Position numbers and translations under genes: made by a program
Assembly (NCBI GenBank): GCA_020746105.1
Contig: CM036621.1
Span: 23,580,501-23,644,500, forward strand
Length of the DNA stretch: 64,000 nucleotides
Origin: Trogon surrucura
Taxonomy: Eukaryota > Chordata > Aves > Trogoniformes > Trogonidae
Direction of reading: 5' to 3'
Notes under the pieces: generated by a model
Seen by the model: only the letters and a program-made list of their open reading frames with translations
The model's database searches: none
Told to the model about the DNA's origin: nothing
Shown: piece after piece, positions 40,101-60,069 of the stretch
Numbering within the stretch: the first letter of the stretch is position 1
How the letters are laid out: every line of letters begins with the position of its first letter

Positions 40101-43100
40101 CCATGTAGAAGCCTTTGCCAAATGTAGTAGTATTATTATAAAGTAGGTGTAACTTCCTTTGCCAGTCATATTAGCTATGATAGCAGACTGGAATGCCAAG
40201 TACTGGCAGCTGTTTGTTCTTTTATTCACTGTCTTTGATATCCCTTGCTTAGTCATTAGTACTTCCACAAACATTTAGCAGGTTAATGTGTCAGCTACAT
40301 ATCAGCTATAAAAGTATTTTTGGCAGTCTTTCAAAGAAACTTTTCTTTTGTAGCTGGAAGAATCCAGTCCTCTATTTGGTGTTTTAAAAATAACTTGAGT
40401 TTAGATTATACGAACTGTGTAGCTGTAAAATTGAACATGGGTATCACAGTATTTATGAAGTATTAAAAAATGTGTTGGGTTTAATGTATTCTGAAAACTT
40501 CAGGTCAAGAAATCAAAAGCCGCAGTTCGTGTATCCTCTATGTAACTTTGTTTTACTCTCCACAATATTCTAGATAATAAATCTACTAAAAGCACTATTT
40601 GCAGATTTAAAAAACTAAAAAAAAAGATAGGTGCAGATAAGCTTGTATTAGCCAAGTTAAATTCAGTGTCAAACTTGTAAATTTGATGATTTTAGTGTGT
40701 AGAATGCTATGGCATCTTAATTTACTCTCTGTCCTTTTCTTACTCTAGACCATTGTGGCTTCTTTTCCGCAACACCACTTGTACCTCTTCCCCAAGACCT
40801 TATTCTGTTTGCACGTTGCTCTGTTGATGCGTTCCTCAGAACTGCAGATCTGCCCGGATAGAACTTCTGTCCCATCATGTGACTTCTCCCTGTTCTTTCA
40901 AGTTCCAAGTTGCATTATCTCAACACATTCAAAGTGGAGACAAAATTTTTCCTCTTCAGAGTTTTTCGTTGTGACCCTCAAATTAAGAGTCATGTAAAAC
41001 AAGCAAGCCGAGGTAGTTCCTAGCATTTTCCGTATCTGTCCCCACCCAGAGTTGTCTCTGGTGTGACTGAATAGTTCAGCTTCTGAAGCATGCAGCTTCC
41101 TGGCATAACTTGTGAAGTTAAGTGTATTATCAAAGCATCTTCACAGCTGCCTGCAGACTCTATACTCTGTATCTAAAGGAGTTTATTGTCACTGTGATAA
41201 ACATGCATAACTCCCATTAATGTTAATGGAGAATATGCCTGAATGTTAAGAGAATAGCTTTTTTTCATGCAACTAAATGGATTAATTGAGCTGTGTTTGG
41301 CTCATTGGTTACTGAAATGTGATTGTTAGACTCAAAGGAAAAGAAGTATTTGAGTGATGTACTAGTTTAGTTTGTACTGTGCAGAAATCTATTGATTTGC
41401 CAAGGGAGTTAATTTTTTCGATACTTGCTGTACAATTATGCTGAATGTATAGCATGACAAAAAGGCAAATTTCATTACTGATTCTGTGAGATGTAAAATG
41501 ACCATGTTTTATCTGTCCAATTAAATAAGGTGAAATGAGATCTTTATTGAAGTTTGCTTAGAAAGAAAAATCTGACTTGTTTCTGCCAGCCATTTTGATA
41601 TCTAACATGATTGTAGTAACCTCACGAAGAATTACTCACTGAAATAGTTTGAGAACTTTAATTAAAAGAACCACTGAGTTACATATCCAAGCTCCTTCTG
41701 CTGCTCCATTTGGTGCTAATAGTGTTGTGTTCATTTTTTCTGTTCTCTCTGTGTTGAGTCAGATAGTTATGGATAGTTGTAGTTCTTAAGTTTTCTTGTT
41801 TTTCTTTATTCTAGGCCTGAATGTGAAACAGAAACTAATCCTCTTATTTTGCTTGTTCTGAAAATTTTGTAACCTGCTCTTCTCTCCATCATGCATCTGT
41901 TATCTTAAGTAGTGCCTGAAACAAATGTGAATGCCTTCTTGAGTGCAGCTGTGATGATCTGAAAAAAATGTACTTGTAGGTGCAGTGACTTTGAAGATTT
42001 TTATTATTTTTACTTTTTTTTTTTTTTACACAAGATAACACCCTACTGTTTGTGCAGAAGACTGCAGATAACTGGAGCACCTGTCAGTGTGCATGTACAA
42101 GGTTTCACTGGAGATCTGCATATTTGGAAGAATTCGTTTCATTTTTCAAATACAGGGTGCAGCTCCATCTTTACTGAGCCTTGTGGTACACATTGTCTTC
42201 AGAACACAACAAATAGTTCAGATAACACTGGTTGCATATATAGTACTTATTGCTTGGTTTAGGTGAATACTGTTTTAGCTGATTTTGAGTAAGCAGAACC
42301 TTTTTTCTTTTAGGTATGACACATACAATATAGTGAAGTAAATGTTGAAGTGGTTTATTATCTGCCATCTTTTCTGAACCACATTATAGACTTTCACTGG
42401 AATTTGATATTAAATATAGAAATGGAAAATTGCTTTGTAATTGCTCACCTTTCATTTAAATTTTTAGGGGTATGCTGAAGACAATGATTTTATGTATTCT
42501 GATGGAAGCAGCAAGGCTTTCTGTGCATACGTGCAAACAGTGATTGAAGAAATCTTACCCATGTAATAGTAACAATAACTTGGTTTTCGTCCAGGTGCGT
42601 TTGTTTTGCTGCTACAGTTCAAGGACACCTTGTCTTGAATAATAGATTGTTCAAGAGAGAACAATTTGTGATGCTTTCCAAGTAGTTACAGCAAGAATTT
42701 TTTGGGTGATGTACTCTCCCAGACAGAAAAGTAGAAATTTCACTGGAGAAATCAGCTAAGTGAACATAATTTCCTGGTGACATGCTTGTAAGTGAGCAGA
42801 GAATACTCTTGTGACATAAAGAGTTTGTTGTACAATAGCTGTGTATTTCAATAAGGAAGGTACATCCTGAGATGTATTTAAGCCATTAAAGTGACAAAAT
42901 AAAATATTGAATGACTGCATAAAGCTCAGTCATATATGTAGCATGGTTGTAATGGCTTCCTTATTTTAAGGTAGTTTATATCTTACCAAAACACTGCATT
43001 TTTTCTCTTAATAGAAGTTTAATGTGCAGCATTAAACTCTGAATTACATAAATCATCCGATTTCTACAAACTTGATAGAAGTTATTAATCCTCTTGAAGT

Positions 43101-46100
43101 GGGATCCTTCATTGCACACTGACAGTTGTCAGAATTCACTGTTGTGCTGTACCATTTTCTTGGAATTTTTTTTCTCTTTTAGTTTCTTTCACAGTGTATG
43201 GGGATGCAATCTGCTAATCCTAAACTTGGTGTGTACAAACTGGCAGTGGTGTGGACTGACAGTTTAGTAACAATTGAAGAGGGTTTTTGTGTGTGTTTTG
43301 AGTTTTTTTTTTGGTGCTTGAGTTTTTTTTAAGGAGTTTAAAGCATTTGAGAAATAAGCTTAGAGTTCTGTATTGGTGTTTTGGGTTTGTCATTGAGACA
43401 TTTTTGGGGAAGAGGTTAGTGTAATGTTGTAACACTTGGAGTTTTCAATGCGTGTGATCTCTGGTAAGGTCAGGGTTAAAAGGAGTTTTATATATCTTCC
43501 TACATTAATATCTTCTGAACATGCAGGCTACAGAACTCTTAAAGTTGTCTTTTTAAAACCTCATTCCAAAACAGTCCAAGTTGTCTGTTTTGATGGATTT
43601 CTGGCTCTCATTTTTTAACACTGCTATCTTTTGTTCAGACTTTAGCAATAGTTAAAACAGATAATGGATTAGCAAGGAAATTGGATACAGTTCCTTGACT
43701 TTAAAATGCTACTTTTGGCTTTTGGTGAAGGAATTTATGAATTTTTTTTTTAACTGCCGTACATACATTTATACTGCAAGTCATATTTAATTGCAGGAAT
43801 GACTGTAACAACATCTTTTTCTTACATTTGTCACTATAAACTTTCCAAATTGTTAAAATGCTGGGTTAGACTAGGATTTAAGCAACTACATTTTGGAAAA
43901 TAAAGTGTTTATTTTGGCTTGTGTGTAAGAAGCTCTGGAAGATGGTGTGCTGGGGCTGGGACTCAGTTGTAGAGAGGCAACTCATCAAAATCATTGCTGC
44001 TGGAGGGTGAGCTTTTACTATGACTAAATCTAGACGGAATCCTTTCTCTAGCAGTTATTTCTCATCTTTGAGGGAGCAACCCAAAGAATTGATAAATCTG
44101 GATTTAGACATGACACACTGGTCTGTTGACAAAGATTAGCTGTGAGCTGGTGATACCGGTTTCCTTTGTAACTTTCTCTTGGTTTGTGGTGGTGGAATAG
44201 GAAGAGCTACTGAAGCTAATGACTTGAACTAACTGAATTTGGGCTCATTTCTGACTTAGCCTTTGAAGGAGACTATTCTTTAGCATTCGACTTGTGTTTG
44301 TCTATGGCTATGCAAGTGATCTAAAAGTAATCATGGGCTTGTTAAGTGGTCCACAGTACAATGAGGAAAGAAAATTTTTTTTCTGCTATGTGAAATCTGT
44401 GTAGCAAAAATCTATCTTCATTCTGGGAGAAAACTGGAAAGCTCTGAATATGAAAAATCTTCATTACCATGTTGTATTTCATCAGTAGGAATATTAGTCT
44501 TATTCGGCAGAATTTAAACATTGCAAATACTTGTCAGACCCTCTAAGAAGTTGATGATTGTGGTCCTGCTCCTCTGAAATTCTTTATAATGTGAAACTTA
44601 CAGCATAACAGATTTCAGCCTCACAAAAATCAGTCTACCGTTGTGCAACGACTACATTTATTTTCTGGAAAATAACAGTAAAATTAAAAATGGCAAGAGA
44701 AAGGGTAAATAAAACCTATAAAAATAGAAGCAATGACAGTGATGGTAACTATTCCCTAGACAGGTTCAGTGGCAGTACACAATCCACACTTTCTTCCTGA
44801 AGAGCGACACCCTAGAAAGAGAACCCATTTTGGCTCTCTCTTACCACATATCCACAGGGCAACCCCTGTACATTGGTAATTTTTGTTAACACCTGGGCAT
44901 TCTAACTTAATTTGAGCTTGCTTGTTTTATTAGTGAATTGCTCTGGGTTTATGGAAGTAGTTTTTGTACCTAAGCTGATAAAAAGAAATTTGTTTGTCTT
45001 TTCTTAGGAATAACAAGTGATTATGTTGGCTTTAAAATCATATGCAGAGGCAGTACTTCTGTAACAATGTCTAGCATTGCTCTGGTCTGTTCAGTTCCAA
45101 ATTGCTTTATGGTTACTAACAAGTGTCCTCTCAACCCAATAACAGAGCAGTGCATTTGTATCCTGAGGATTTAGTCTTGAATAGTCATATACCGTGAATA
45201 ACAATTAACTATTTAGTAGAATTAAGATAATAGGACTAAATTTTCTTTTAATTCCTACTGGTATAATCCCACTGATATCAGTAAGGTTCCATCAATACAA
45301 GTATGAGCAGAAAATTGGCTTTTAGATTAAAAGTATCTGAAATGCTTAGGAATTTGTTCTGGAAAATTAAGAATAAGGAGTAATGAGTTAACCTTTTATA
45401 TCATTACTGGTTAGCTTTTGTGTCCAGAGAAATGGTGTTATACCAGTTATAACTGGTGAGTGTTTTAATGTTGACACTTGTCCTTATCTCTCAGTTGATT
45501 TATTGGTAGATTCTCCTCTTAATGAAGTTTAGACAGAATCTTTTTTTGTAGTTGCTTCAGATATTCTAATGTAGTAGCAGTTTTTCATGCATTTGCTGCC
45601 TGAAGCATACATTCAGTGCCTGAAGCTAGTTTGCTGTTTCTGTTTTAAGTAGCATTTCCACATCTTGCATGCTGTATTACAAATACAAATTTGCATTCGG
45701 TGTCATTTTATCATCTTGACAGCCTCCTAATCTACTGTGTTCTTCTGCCTCTATAGAGAATAAATAGATGGAATTACAAGTTGTTATCCATGGGAAATCA
45801 TGTAATGATGTAATTAACATTAGTAGAACAACAAACAGTAATGACAATATCCAAAAACTCCAGAAAGAATTCTCAGACTTACAGTGCAGTTTTTATCCTC
45901 TGAGAAGGAAAATATCCCAAGACATATAATTTGAAAACACTTGATTTTTAACTTTTCCTTAGATGTTAAATTAAATACATCTTTACTTGTGCACTGTAAG
46001 TATGTGGATTTTGTGCTGTACAGAAGATGATTATAGAAAATGCCCAAATAATAAGAAGATAATTTTGGATCTAAATTAATTAGCATATATGCATTTAAGG

Positions 46101-47739
46101 TTTCAGTCTAAGTACATGCTGTCTAGTGTGTGGATCTTCAGGGCTGACAATTAGCATATCCTGCAGCCAGTGCAAGCAAGATCGGGAGTTGTCAGCTTTC
46201 CTGGTGCTACTGAAAGCATTAAATACCCCTGAGCAGAAAACAAGAGATTGTTGAATTACATTGTTGCTTACACTGCTTTACATCATCTTCCTTTATAAAG
46301 CATACATAAATATATTTATTTTAAAATGGACTATTATATGTGCTCAGATGGTGATATTTTATGACAGATTTATTATAAAGAGGAGCAAATAGTTCTGGAT
46401 ACTTGGAATTGGCCATGAGGGAAAAAAATCAAACTTTATAACTGTTTAATAAAGCTGCTCTACTCCCAAAGGATCAGCTGAAGATTTCTGTCTCATTTAG
46501 TAGCGTTGACTATCCTCTACGACATGTACGGGCCAGGAGTGTTTCACAACAAATTTTGGCCAAAAGATTTTTCATTTAGTTCTATACATTTTTTTGGGAG
46601 AGTTACTGAGTGTGATGCCAGTAGGAACAAAAAGGTCTTTGAGTATGTTTTTGAAAGCAATTCCTTCTGGATATTTCTTCGCTTCTTGTTTTCCCTTGCT
46701 TCAGTGGCAGCTATTCCAACACAAAATTAAGCCTTTTGAAATAATTCTATGATTCTGTAAAACACATCTGACTCAAAGAATATTAACTGGGTCAGGACTG
46801 TACAGTTGTAAGCAAGCCATCTTCTCCTTAGTGTTTTGTGTAGGTATTTCTTTTCTGATTTTGAGAGTTTGGAAAAACTATTTCCTGTTGTACATAAGGT
46901 AAGACAAAGTTCATCAGGTCTGATCCTGTGAATTTTTTTGAAGCCAACAGTAAAAGAGTTGACTCTCTTTTAAATCAAAACCAGCATTCTAGTAAATGCA
47001 AGGTTTTCCTTCCCTTCCATTCCTGCTAAATTAGGTCTGGGAGCTAGTACTGAGGCTGAACTGATCATAGTGTCAAGTGTCGAGTGTGTTAGTCGCAACT
47101 GAATTCAGGAAAAAACAAGTTTAAGAGCAATTTGCAATTCTTTCTTGGAAGTACACAGGAGCTGGCAACTAAATTATCTGTTCTGTGAAAATTATTTGAA
47201 CTTACTAGAGTGTTTGAGCTATGTGCCAAGAAATGCAGGTAGTGCCAAGCACTGCTTTCAACTGCACATACTTATTTGTACGCTTCTGTCATCCATTTTG
47301 TTAAAATTAAAAAAAAAAGTTGCAGTTTGCTAAAATCAAATATAAAAAATAGCGTGAAGGAAGGAGTATATCGGTTTAAATGTAATCAGAAGCTGTAATA
47401 AATAACTGTATTGTGTTTGGGGTTTTTTTTGATATCTTGGGAATCAGAATGGAGTATCTTTACTGTTTATGGTAAATAGAAGCCTTCTTAAATTATTTTG
47501 ACAGACATTGCTTGTCTTACCACAGCAAATCTAAATGCCTTAAGGATGGAACCTGCAAGAGGAGAAGTGATTCTTGTGAACTGGAACAAATGCGATACAG
47601 TATTTAGATGCTTAAGAAATGAAGAAATAGGAAAGTTAAGATTGTTGCCGTTCAGTTACTGGTGAATAGAATAAACTCCATCTATTTATGAGAGAGGATA
47701 ATACTAACTACTATAGAGGAGAACAGCATACCACCTCTC
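37101..47739 (+). other. ADK: ADK giant intron, fourth segment (no gene seen)
   Basis: About 10.6 kb of AT-rich intron without recognisable exons. The region 40740-40990 has a more balanced composition and an 80-codon open frame but no similarity I know. A strong composite acceptor/donor site at 42301-42319 is listed separately. An ATTCTATGATTCTG string at 46745-46758 resembles a CR1 tail, but the sequence before it does not look like CR1. Poly(T) of 14 lies at 42014-42027. Confidence 0.85.
42301..42319 (+). promoter_or_regulatory. Candidate recursive splice site in the giant intron
   Basis: A strong acceptor (TTTTTTCTTTTAG, AG at 42312-42313, preceded by CC) is directly followed by a good donor (GTATGA from 42314). 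This zero-length exon layout is that of a recursive splice site, which lets a long intron be removed in steps. It lies 37.3 kb after the upstream exon and 16.4 kb before the next one. The sequence pattern is seen directly; its use in splicing is inference. Confidence 0.4.
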
Positions 47740-48034
47740 CCCAAAGTGGTTACCAAATGCATCTGAGGTACAGGCTTGAGGAACTTCTCTGCACTGGGCT
47801 ACAAAATTTCCGTGCCGGAATCTTAGGTTGAAGCCGGGAGTGTGCCTGACACAGCGTGTCTCCTCCCCTGTCTCCTCCCCAGCTGTGGGCGACTGGTGCT
47901 GGGTGGGTGCTCCTCGGGGCTCTGACTCCCTCCGGCTTTCTGTGGGTGAGCAGGGGGATTCCGAGGTACGTGTACAGGGACCAGCACCTTCGAACCCTGT
48001 TGAACCTCCTCTCCAGATGTACTGACCAAATGAA
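47740..48034. other. GC-rich island of unknown origin inside the intron
   Basis: Roughly 300 bp with far more G+C than the AT-rich sequence on either side. Open frames occur on both strands (for example 126 codons on the minus strand at 47704-48084 and 65 and 63 codons on the plus strand), which is what GC-rich DNA gives by chance. It contains a strong acceptor (CTGTCTCCTCCCCAG ending 47882) and a strong donor (GTGAGC from 47946). It could be part of an unrecognised LTR or other repeat, a short retroposed sequence, or a regulatory element. I do not recognise it as any protein. Confidence 0.6.
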
Positions 48035-51000
48035 GTGTTGCATGTGACAGCCATTTGTTCAAGTTTCCTGAGGCCTGTAAGCAAGAAGTAATAAGAAATA
48101 AGTACCTTTCATGCAGCTAATATTCTGTATTGGGTTTATGTGTAGATGGCATTGGGCTAAGAAGAAGACAGGTAGTTTAGAAATGTGAGAGGATATACTT
48201 TAGTTAAAGTTTCTTGTTGCTTTCTGAACTATTAAAGGTAAGGCACCAATGTTTGTACACGTAGCAATAAACATAATAATGGATTTGTTTCAGTAACAAA
48301 ATATTATAGTTTCGAGGGAGTACTTTCTATTATTTTGTGAGAGCACGTTTGAGTTCTCCTCCAAATTATTGTTCACGTGCACACCGTGGATCCAGTATTC
48401 CCATGGAATCTCAACCTGGTCTGTGTGCCAGTCGCAGTCTTTGGTGAACATAGAGTATTTGCAACTAAATGTGGCTGGAAAACACACATGAGAAATACAG
48501 AAGCTTCTCTGAGACATGTGTGGTCCCAAGGCAGTCATTTTTCAATGGGTTCACGTTTTCTTCCTTAGAAGAGGGATTGTTCCTGGATAGTATTGAACCT
48601 TGAAGGGTGGGCATTTCCATGCGGAACTGTGGATGGAGTACATGGGATGACACTAAAGAAAAGCCAATCCTGAAATATTAATTCCTAACTGGGTTCACTT
48701 AAAGCCTAATGTCACCTTTCCAAAATGTCTTGGTCATTCAGAGGGCTTCTAGTGTAGTGAGAGAAAGCCCTGAAGTTATAGGAGAGACATCAGATGATGA
48801 TGATGATGGTGATTATTTTACCTCCTGTTAAAAAAATCTCATCTGGAGAAACTTCTTTATTGACTCTGAAAGAGCTAAACTTCTTATCAGTTTAGATGAA
48901 ATATGCCACCCCAATACTATAAGCCTTGCTGTACATAGACAATAAAGTTTAGGCTGATTTTATAACCTTTGTGACTGGGTGAGTTTGTCGTGAGTTTCTT
49001 TGAAAAAAAAAGATTGCAATTTAATAGTTCACTTCTGAATTTACTTGGAGCTCCTGGAACATTTTCTCCTTCACACTCCAATCTAAAAGAACAGATAGAA
49101 TCTGGTGAACTTCTTAATTTCTACACCAATGCTGTTACTGCTAAGTGATGGCTAATTAGTTGCGTTCCTGACTTTGTCTGCCTTTTTGACATGGTGTGAC
49201 AGGCTTCTATTTAGGCTCATGTTTACAACCTGTAAACTTGTTCTATTACCTGTAAGCCATATCTTGACATTTCTATGAAACCCATCAGTTTCTAGTGGAC
49301 AATCCTGATTTATTTTATTCTTTTTCAGTATCTAGGTTACATACCTCATTCCTACTGAATAATGTCATAATGCCAGAAGTCACCGCACACTCCAGAAAAG
49401 CATAGGCATCTTCAGTGACATCTCTGAGGGTTGTCTCTGTTCAAGCATTTTGTAGATTTTCCCACATGGAGATTATCTACCTTCTCTCTTTCCTGCCTTC
49501 TCCTCTGTTATGCCTTTGGAGCAGCATCTCGGCGTGATGCATAATTATACTGAGAAATTGTAGAGTTATTGTCTTCCTACAGCTGAGGTAAACTTATAAG
49601 AAACTACTTGGAGTCCACCAGTGTGAGAATGTCTAAATCAACCCTTACTGAATATGGAGATTATTTAGTAGTAATTGAAAATTCTTTGAAATGTGCTTTC
49701 TCTAGCCATGTTTGCAACTAGCCCTCCTTTTTCTTTTGACCAGGAAGATTGTGATTTACAAATGTGTGAAGTACATTTCACATTATCCACTACTTGTTGC
49801 TGTGGCAACATAGATGCATAATTTTAAGGGCCAGCATTTCTCAGCATTTGGGATAGATAACATTTTGTGTGTTCTTGCTTTTTCAGATGGAGATACGGGA
49901 TTATGATTCATCAAATTCTTATCACACATTTGCCCAAAATACAATGTCTGTTATAAATTATGTTTGTAAAATGTGTAATAATTTATAAATTAGTAAAAAG
50001 CGTGCTCTCTAATTGCTTGAGAATGCCTCATAAATGAAAGGTTTTCTATTATAGTCTGTGTTACTAGAGCTTTGGTAAATAACTTAATGCACTGGGAGTT
50101 CTTGACAATAGGTAGATGAAGACCTGCCACTTTAAAAACTCCCTTGCCTTAACTGCTTTGTAACTCCAGTAGTCAAAAGCTGTTAAGCTTTAAGTGCTCT
50201 GTCATATTTGTGGGCTTTTATACCAAAGAGTAGGGCAGACAGCAGTGATGATGGAAGACGATGGCAGGTAGACTTAAAATACTATAAAGCATAGAGACAA
50301 TTGTATGTAATGCCTGGAATTGAAACCTTTTTGAATGAAATGATTGGCCATATGTGCCACCATTATGGACCTGGTAAGAAGAAGAGAAGAAATGCACCCT
50401 ATTGCTAACTGTGCATGAAATTGCAGTGTTAGAAGATATTGACCAGATGTTTCAATCTCAACAAATAGCTTGTTATGTGACTGAGTGAAAAATCTCTCTG
50501 CCGCTTTGATCACATACACCTTAAAGGAAGAAGTAATTTAATAGTGGCTGTCAAAGTTCATCATTGTCAATAAACTTTGACTTGACCTTTGCCATCTGTT
50601 TTTGATACTGTTGCTGATAGAAGCTGATAGGCAGCTGTTTACAGTTTGTGGTTCATGAATTCTGTGCTGCCAGACAATGAAAGAAGTCTCTTCACTTGTG
50701 GATTTTTTGCTGTCATTCTGAGTGGGAGTGTATTCGTTGAGACTGCACATCATCTAACAGGGGAGTGAGAGTGACATATGCATGCATTTTGAAAAGGAGG
50801 ATTTGTTTTAAGGTTAGAGATATGCAAAATCACACGTGAAATATCCTAAAATGTCACTTTGCAACAAGATCAACTTCACTTATAGGTTAGTACTTAAATA
50901 CATGTACTGTGTTTTGCAGGGGAGAGTTTTAAGGCATTTTAAAAATGTTTATCAGTCCTCCCTATGTCTTTGTGAAGTCCATGATAATTCTTTACAAGTA

Positions 51001-52654
51001 GGCTTGAGGCATGTTTAACAGTAGTGTACAGTTGCTCAGTGAGTCTGTCTTAATGTCCCCAAGTGTGATGTTCCATTCTCATGGTATTAATATGCTTCCA
51101 TTAACAGCGTACCGCCACAGCTTCTAGCCACCGATTAACAAGACCTTTGTATGTTGCGTTTTCTTTGCCATGTTTCACACCATGTTCAACAAGTTAGTAT
51201 CTTTTGAGTTCTTTTATTGAGAAAAATGTTCTTAAACCGTACTTTACACATAGCTTTGTAATATTAGAAGATTCCTTAATAAACAGTTGTCTGCACTCCA
51301 ACACCTGCACAAGTGTCCCAGGTAAACCTGGGATTCTTACAGTTGCAATACCCTCCATGTAACTGTCATCTCAGTGACGAAGAGCTGGCATGACCAGTCC
51401 TGTTTGTAGGTGTATCTATCTACCTGATTGTGAGAAGGGACCATATTCGTGTTGTCCAAGGGGAAAAGGAGTGACATGTTAGATCAAACAATAAGGAGGA
51501 GGTTTTCGATGACTCAGGTTCTGTGCTTCAAATGGGGAAGGAACACAAGGCCGGCTGCAGTCTGAGTTACGTGCCTTGTAAGGTCTTGCGGGTGACATTC
51601 TGCCTTTGGCATCAGATAACATATATGGAACTTCAAAAGAGAGTCTGCAGCACTTCATGGGGTTGAGGCAGAACTGTAGCATTATAAATAAAGGATAAGA
51701 GGGTGATAGAGTAAGGAATAGTGGAATGAACCGATATGTAAGGGGTGAAATAAAAGAGAGGGCTAGCTTTGGCCACATTGAAACTTTGGAATATGGCTAC
51801 TATATGGTTAATTACAACAACTATGCTTCTATTTCCTTGTACAGCAAGAAGCTTACAAACTAGACTAAAAACAATGGACAAACTGATGAAAAGCAAGACA
51901 GAAAGAATAGGAAATGGAATACAAAAGAGTAGGAGCACTGAAAATTGATGGATTATAGAAAAATTTTGTGTTCTTAAATATAGATGTGAATGAAGTACTT
52001 CTCCTGGATGATTAACATTTTACTAGACACTAATTTGAAAAGCTATAGGTAAAAGCAACTCGTGGTACCACACAAAAAACTAATAGATGTTCTTGTGCAG
52101 AGATTTGGATAGTACACATTGAACCAAATCCTGATAATATTTAGATATTAGTCTCAGTGCAAGGCTCAAGTTAGTCCTTTCCTTTAAAAAGTATTATTTT
52201 TATGTCATTTGACTGGAAGTTACTTGAGGGTGGTGTTGTCATTTTAACAATATCACTTCCTCATGCAAGATTTGCCGGCTACAGCTAATGGTGGAAGAAT
52301 TACTGTAGTGGACATGGGGCTCCTTTTTGCAAGCCTACTTTTATAAAGATAAGCTTATTTTTTCCTTTTCCAGTTTTGTCATATATGGCCATTATATGAT
52401 AATAGCTGTTGCAGTCTTTAGATGTTGAGCAATTAAAAAAAGAAAAAGGAAAAAAGGTTGCAAAGGTGTTGGAACAAAACTGTAGTATCTCATCTGTTTT
52501 CCAGGGTCTTGATGCTAGATTCTCATAACAATGATTCTGGATTGGATATACTGCGTTTGCTTGGGATGGAGCAAATTTTCTTCGTAGCAACCTGTATGGT
52601 GCTGTCTTTAGGTTTGTCACCAAAACAACATTGTTTCACACAGCAAGGTTTTAG
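48035..52654 (+). other. ADK: ADK giant intron, fifth segment (no gene seen)
   Basis: About 4.6 kb of AT-rich intron with no recognised exon or repeat family. It holds a short (GAT)n run at 48793-48813. Open frames are short; those at 51479-51938 on the minus strand overlap each other in different frames and look like chance. Confidence 0.85.
48793..48813 (+). repeat. (GAT)n microsatellite
   Basis: Five perfect GAT units, then GGT and a sixth GAT. Short and probably only mildly variable. Confidence 0.85.
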
Positions 52655-53056
52655 CTGTTGCTGAACAGTGCTTGCACAGCATGGAGGCCTTCTCTGGTTT
52701 TCCCTCTACAGCAAGTAGGCTGCAGGGTAGGGAAGCGATTGGGAAGGGGCACAGCCAGGACAGCGGATCCCAACTGACCAAAGATAGTCCAGGATGTATG
52801 GATTATGGTCGGTAATAAAACTGTCCCGGACGAGGAGGAAGGGGGAGGTTTTCCAAAGTGGCCATGGCTTAGAGACTGGCTGGGCATCAATCTGCTGGTG
52901 GAAGGTGGTGAATGATTGCCTTTGCATCATTTCATCGTGACCCATGCATGTTTTGCTCACTGTTGCACTTCCAGTTCTCTCCCTCAACCCCCCAGGAGGG
53001 AGATTTGAGAGAGCGACTGGATGAGGGCTTATCTGCTGGCTGGGGTTAACCTACAA
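52655..53056 (+). mobile_element. Probable solo LTR of an avian endogenous retrovirus, old copy
   Basis: Several marks agree in order with an LTR family common in bird genomes: AGTGCTTGCACAGCATGGAG with GGCCTTCTCTG near the left end; CCAACTGACCAAAGATA; an A/T box in GGTAATAAAACTG near 52810-52822 where a TATA box is expected; GGTGGTGAATGATTGCCTTT; GTTCTCTCCCTCAACCCCCC; and a right end of GCTGGCTGGGGTTAACCTAC. No gag, pol or env sequence lies on either side, so it would be a solo LTR left after recombination. It is diverged and has lost clean terminal TG/CA ends; the boundaries are approximate. The family assignment rests on memory of such LTRs (ERVL-like, not certain). Confidence 0.65.
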
Positions 53057-53239
53057 TGGTAACGATTTTAAATTATATAATACATGTAATGGTAACAGAA
53101 TAAATATTGTGTTTCAGTTGTGCTTGGGGTGTATCACATCAATCACAAGAAATGAGTGAGGTCGCTTGGAACAGGGACGCTAATCTCTTTTTTTTTTCTT
53201 TTTTTTTTTTCTTAGTATTGGTTTGCATAGTGCCAGGTT

Positions 53240-53353
53240 CTCTTGTGTTGCCTGATCTAGTTGACAGGTGTCCCTGCCCGTGACAGGGAGGTTGGATTAA
53301 ACGATCTCTGAGGTCCCTTCCAGCCTAGGCCATTCTATGATTCTATGATTCTC
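53240..53353 (+). mobile_element. CR1 LINE 3'-end fragment, plus strand
   Basis: Only the last 100 bp or so of a CR1. It shows GACAGGTGTCCCTGCCCGTG, GAGGTTGGATTAAACGATCT and GAGGTCCCTTCCAGCCTAGG, followed by the terminal repeat ATTCTATGATTCTATGATT ending near 53350. No coding part is left. It lies about 185 bp downstream of the LTR-like block; a T-rich run at 53189-53211 separates them. Confidence 0.92.

Positions 53354-60069
<6,716 letters not shown>

Noticed and set aside
40755..40997. 80-codon open frame in a less AT-rich patch
   Set aside because: I looked for a processed pseudogene here, but there is no recognisable protein, poly(A) tail or duplication.
46738..46765. CR1-like tail string ATTCTATGATTCTG
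   Set aside because: The sequence upstream lacks the other CR1 3'-end landmarks; the match is too short to call an element.
47704..48084. 126-codon and overlapping minus-strand open frames in the GC-rich island
   Set aside because: Several frames are open at once on both strands, as expected for GC-rich DNA; no protein family is recognisable.
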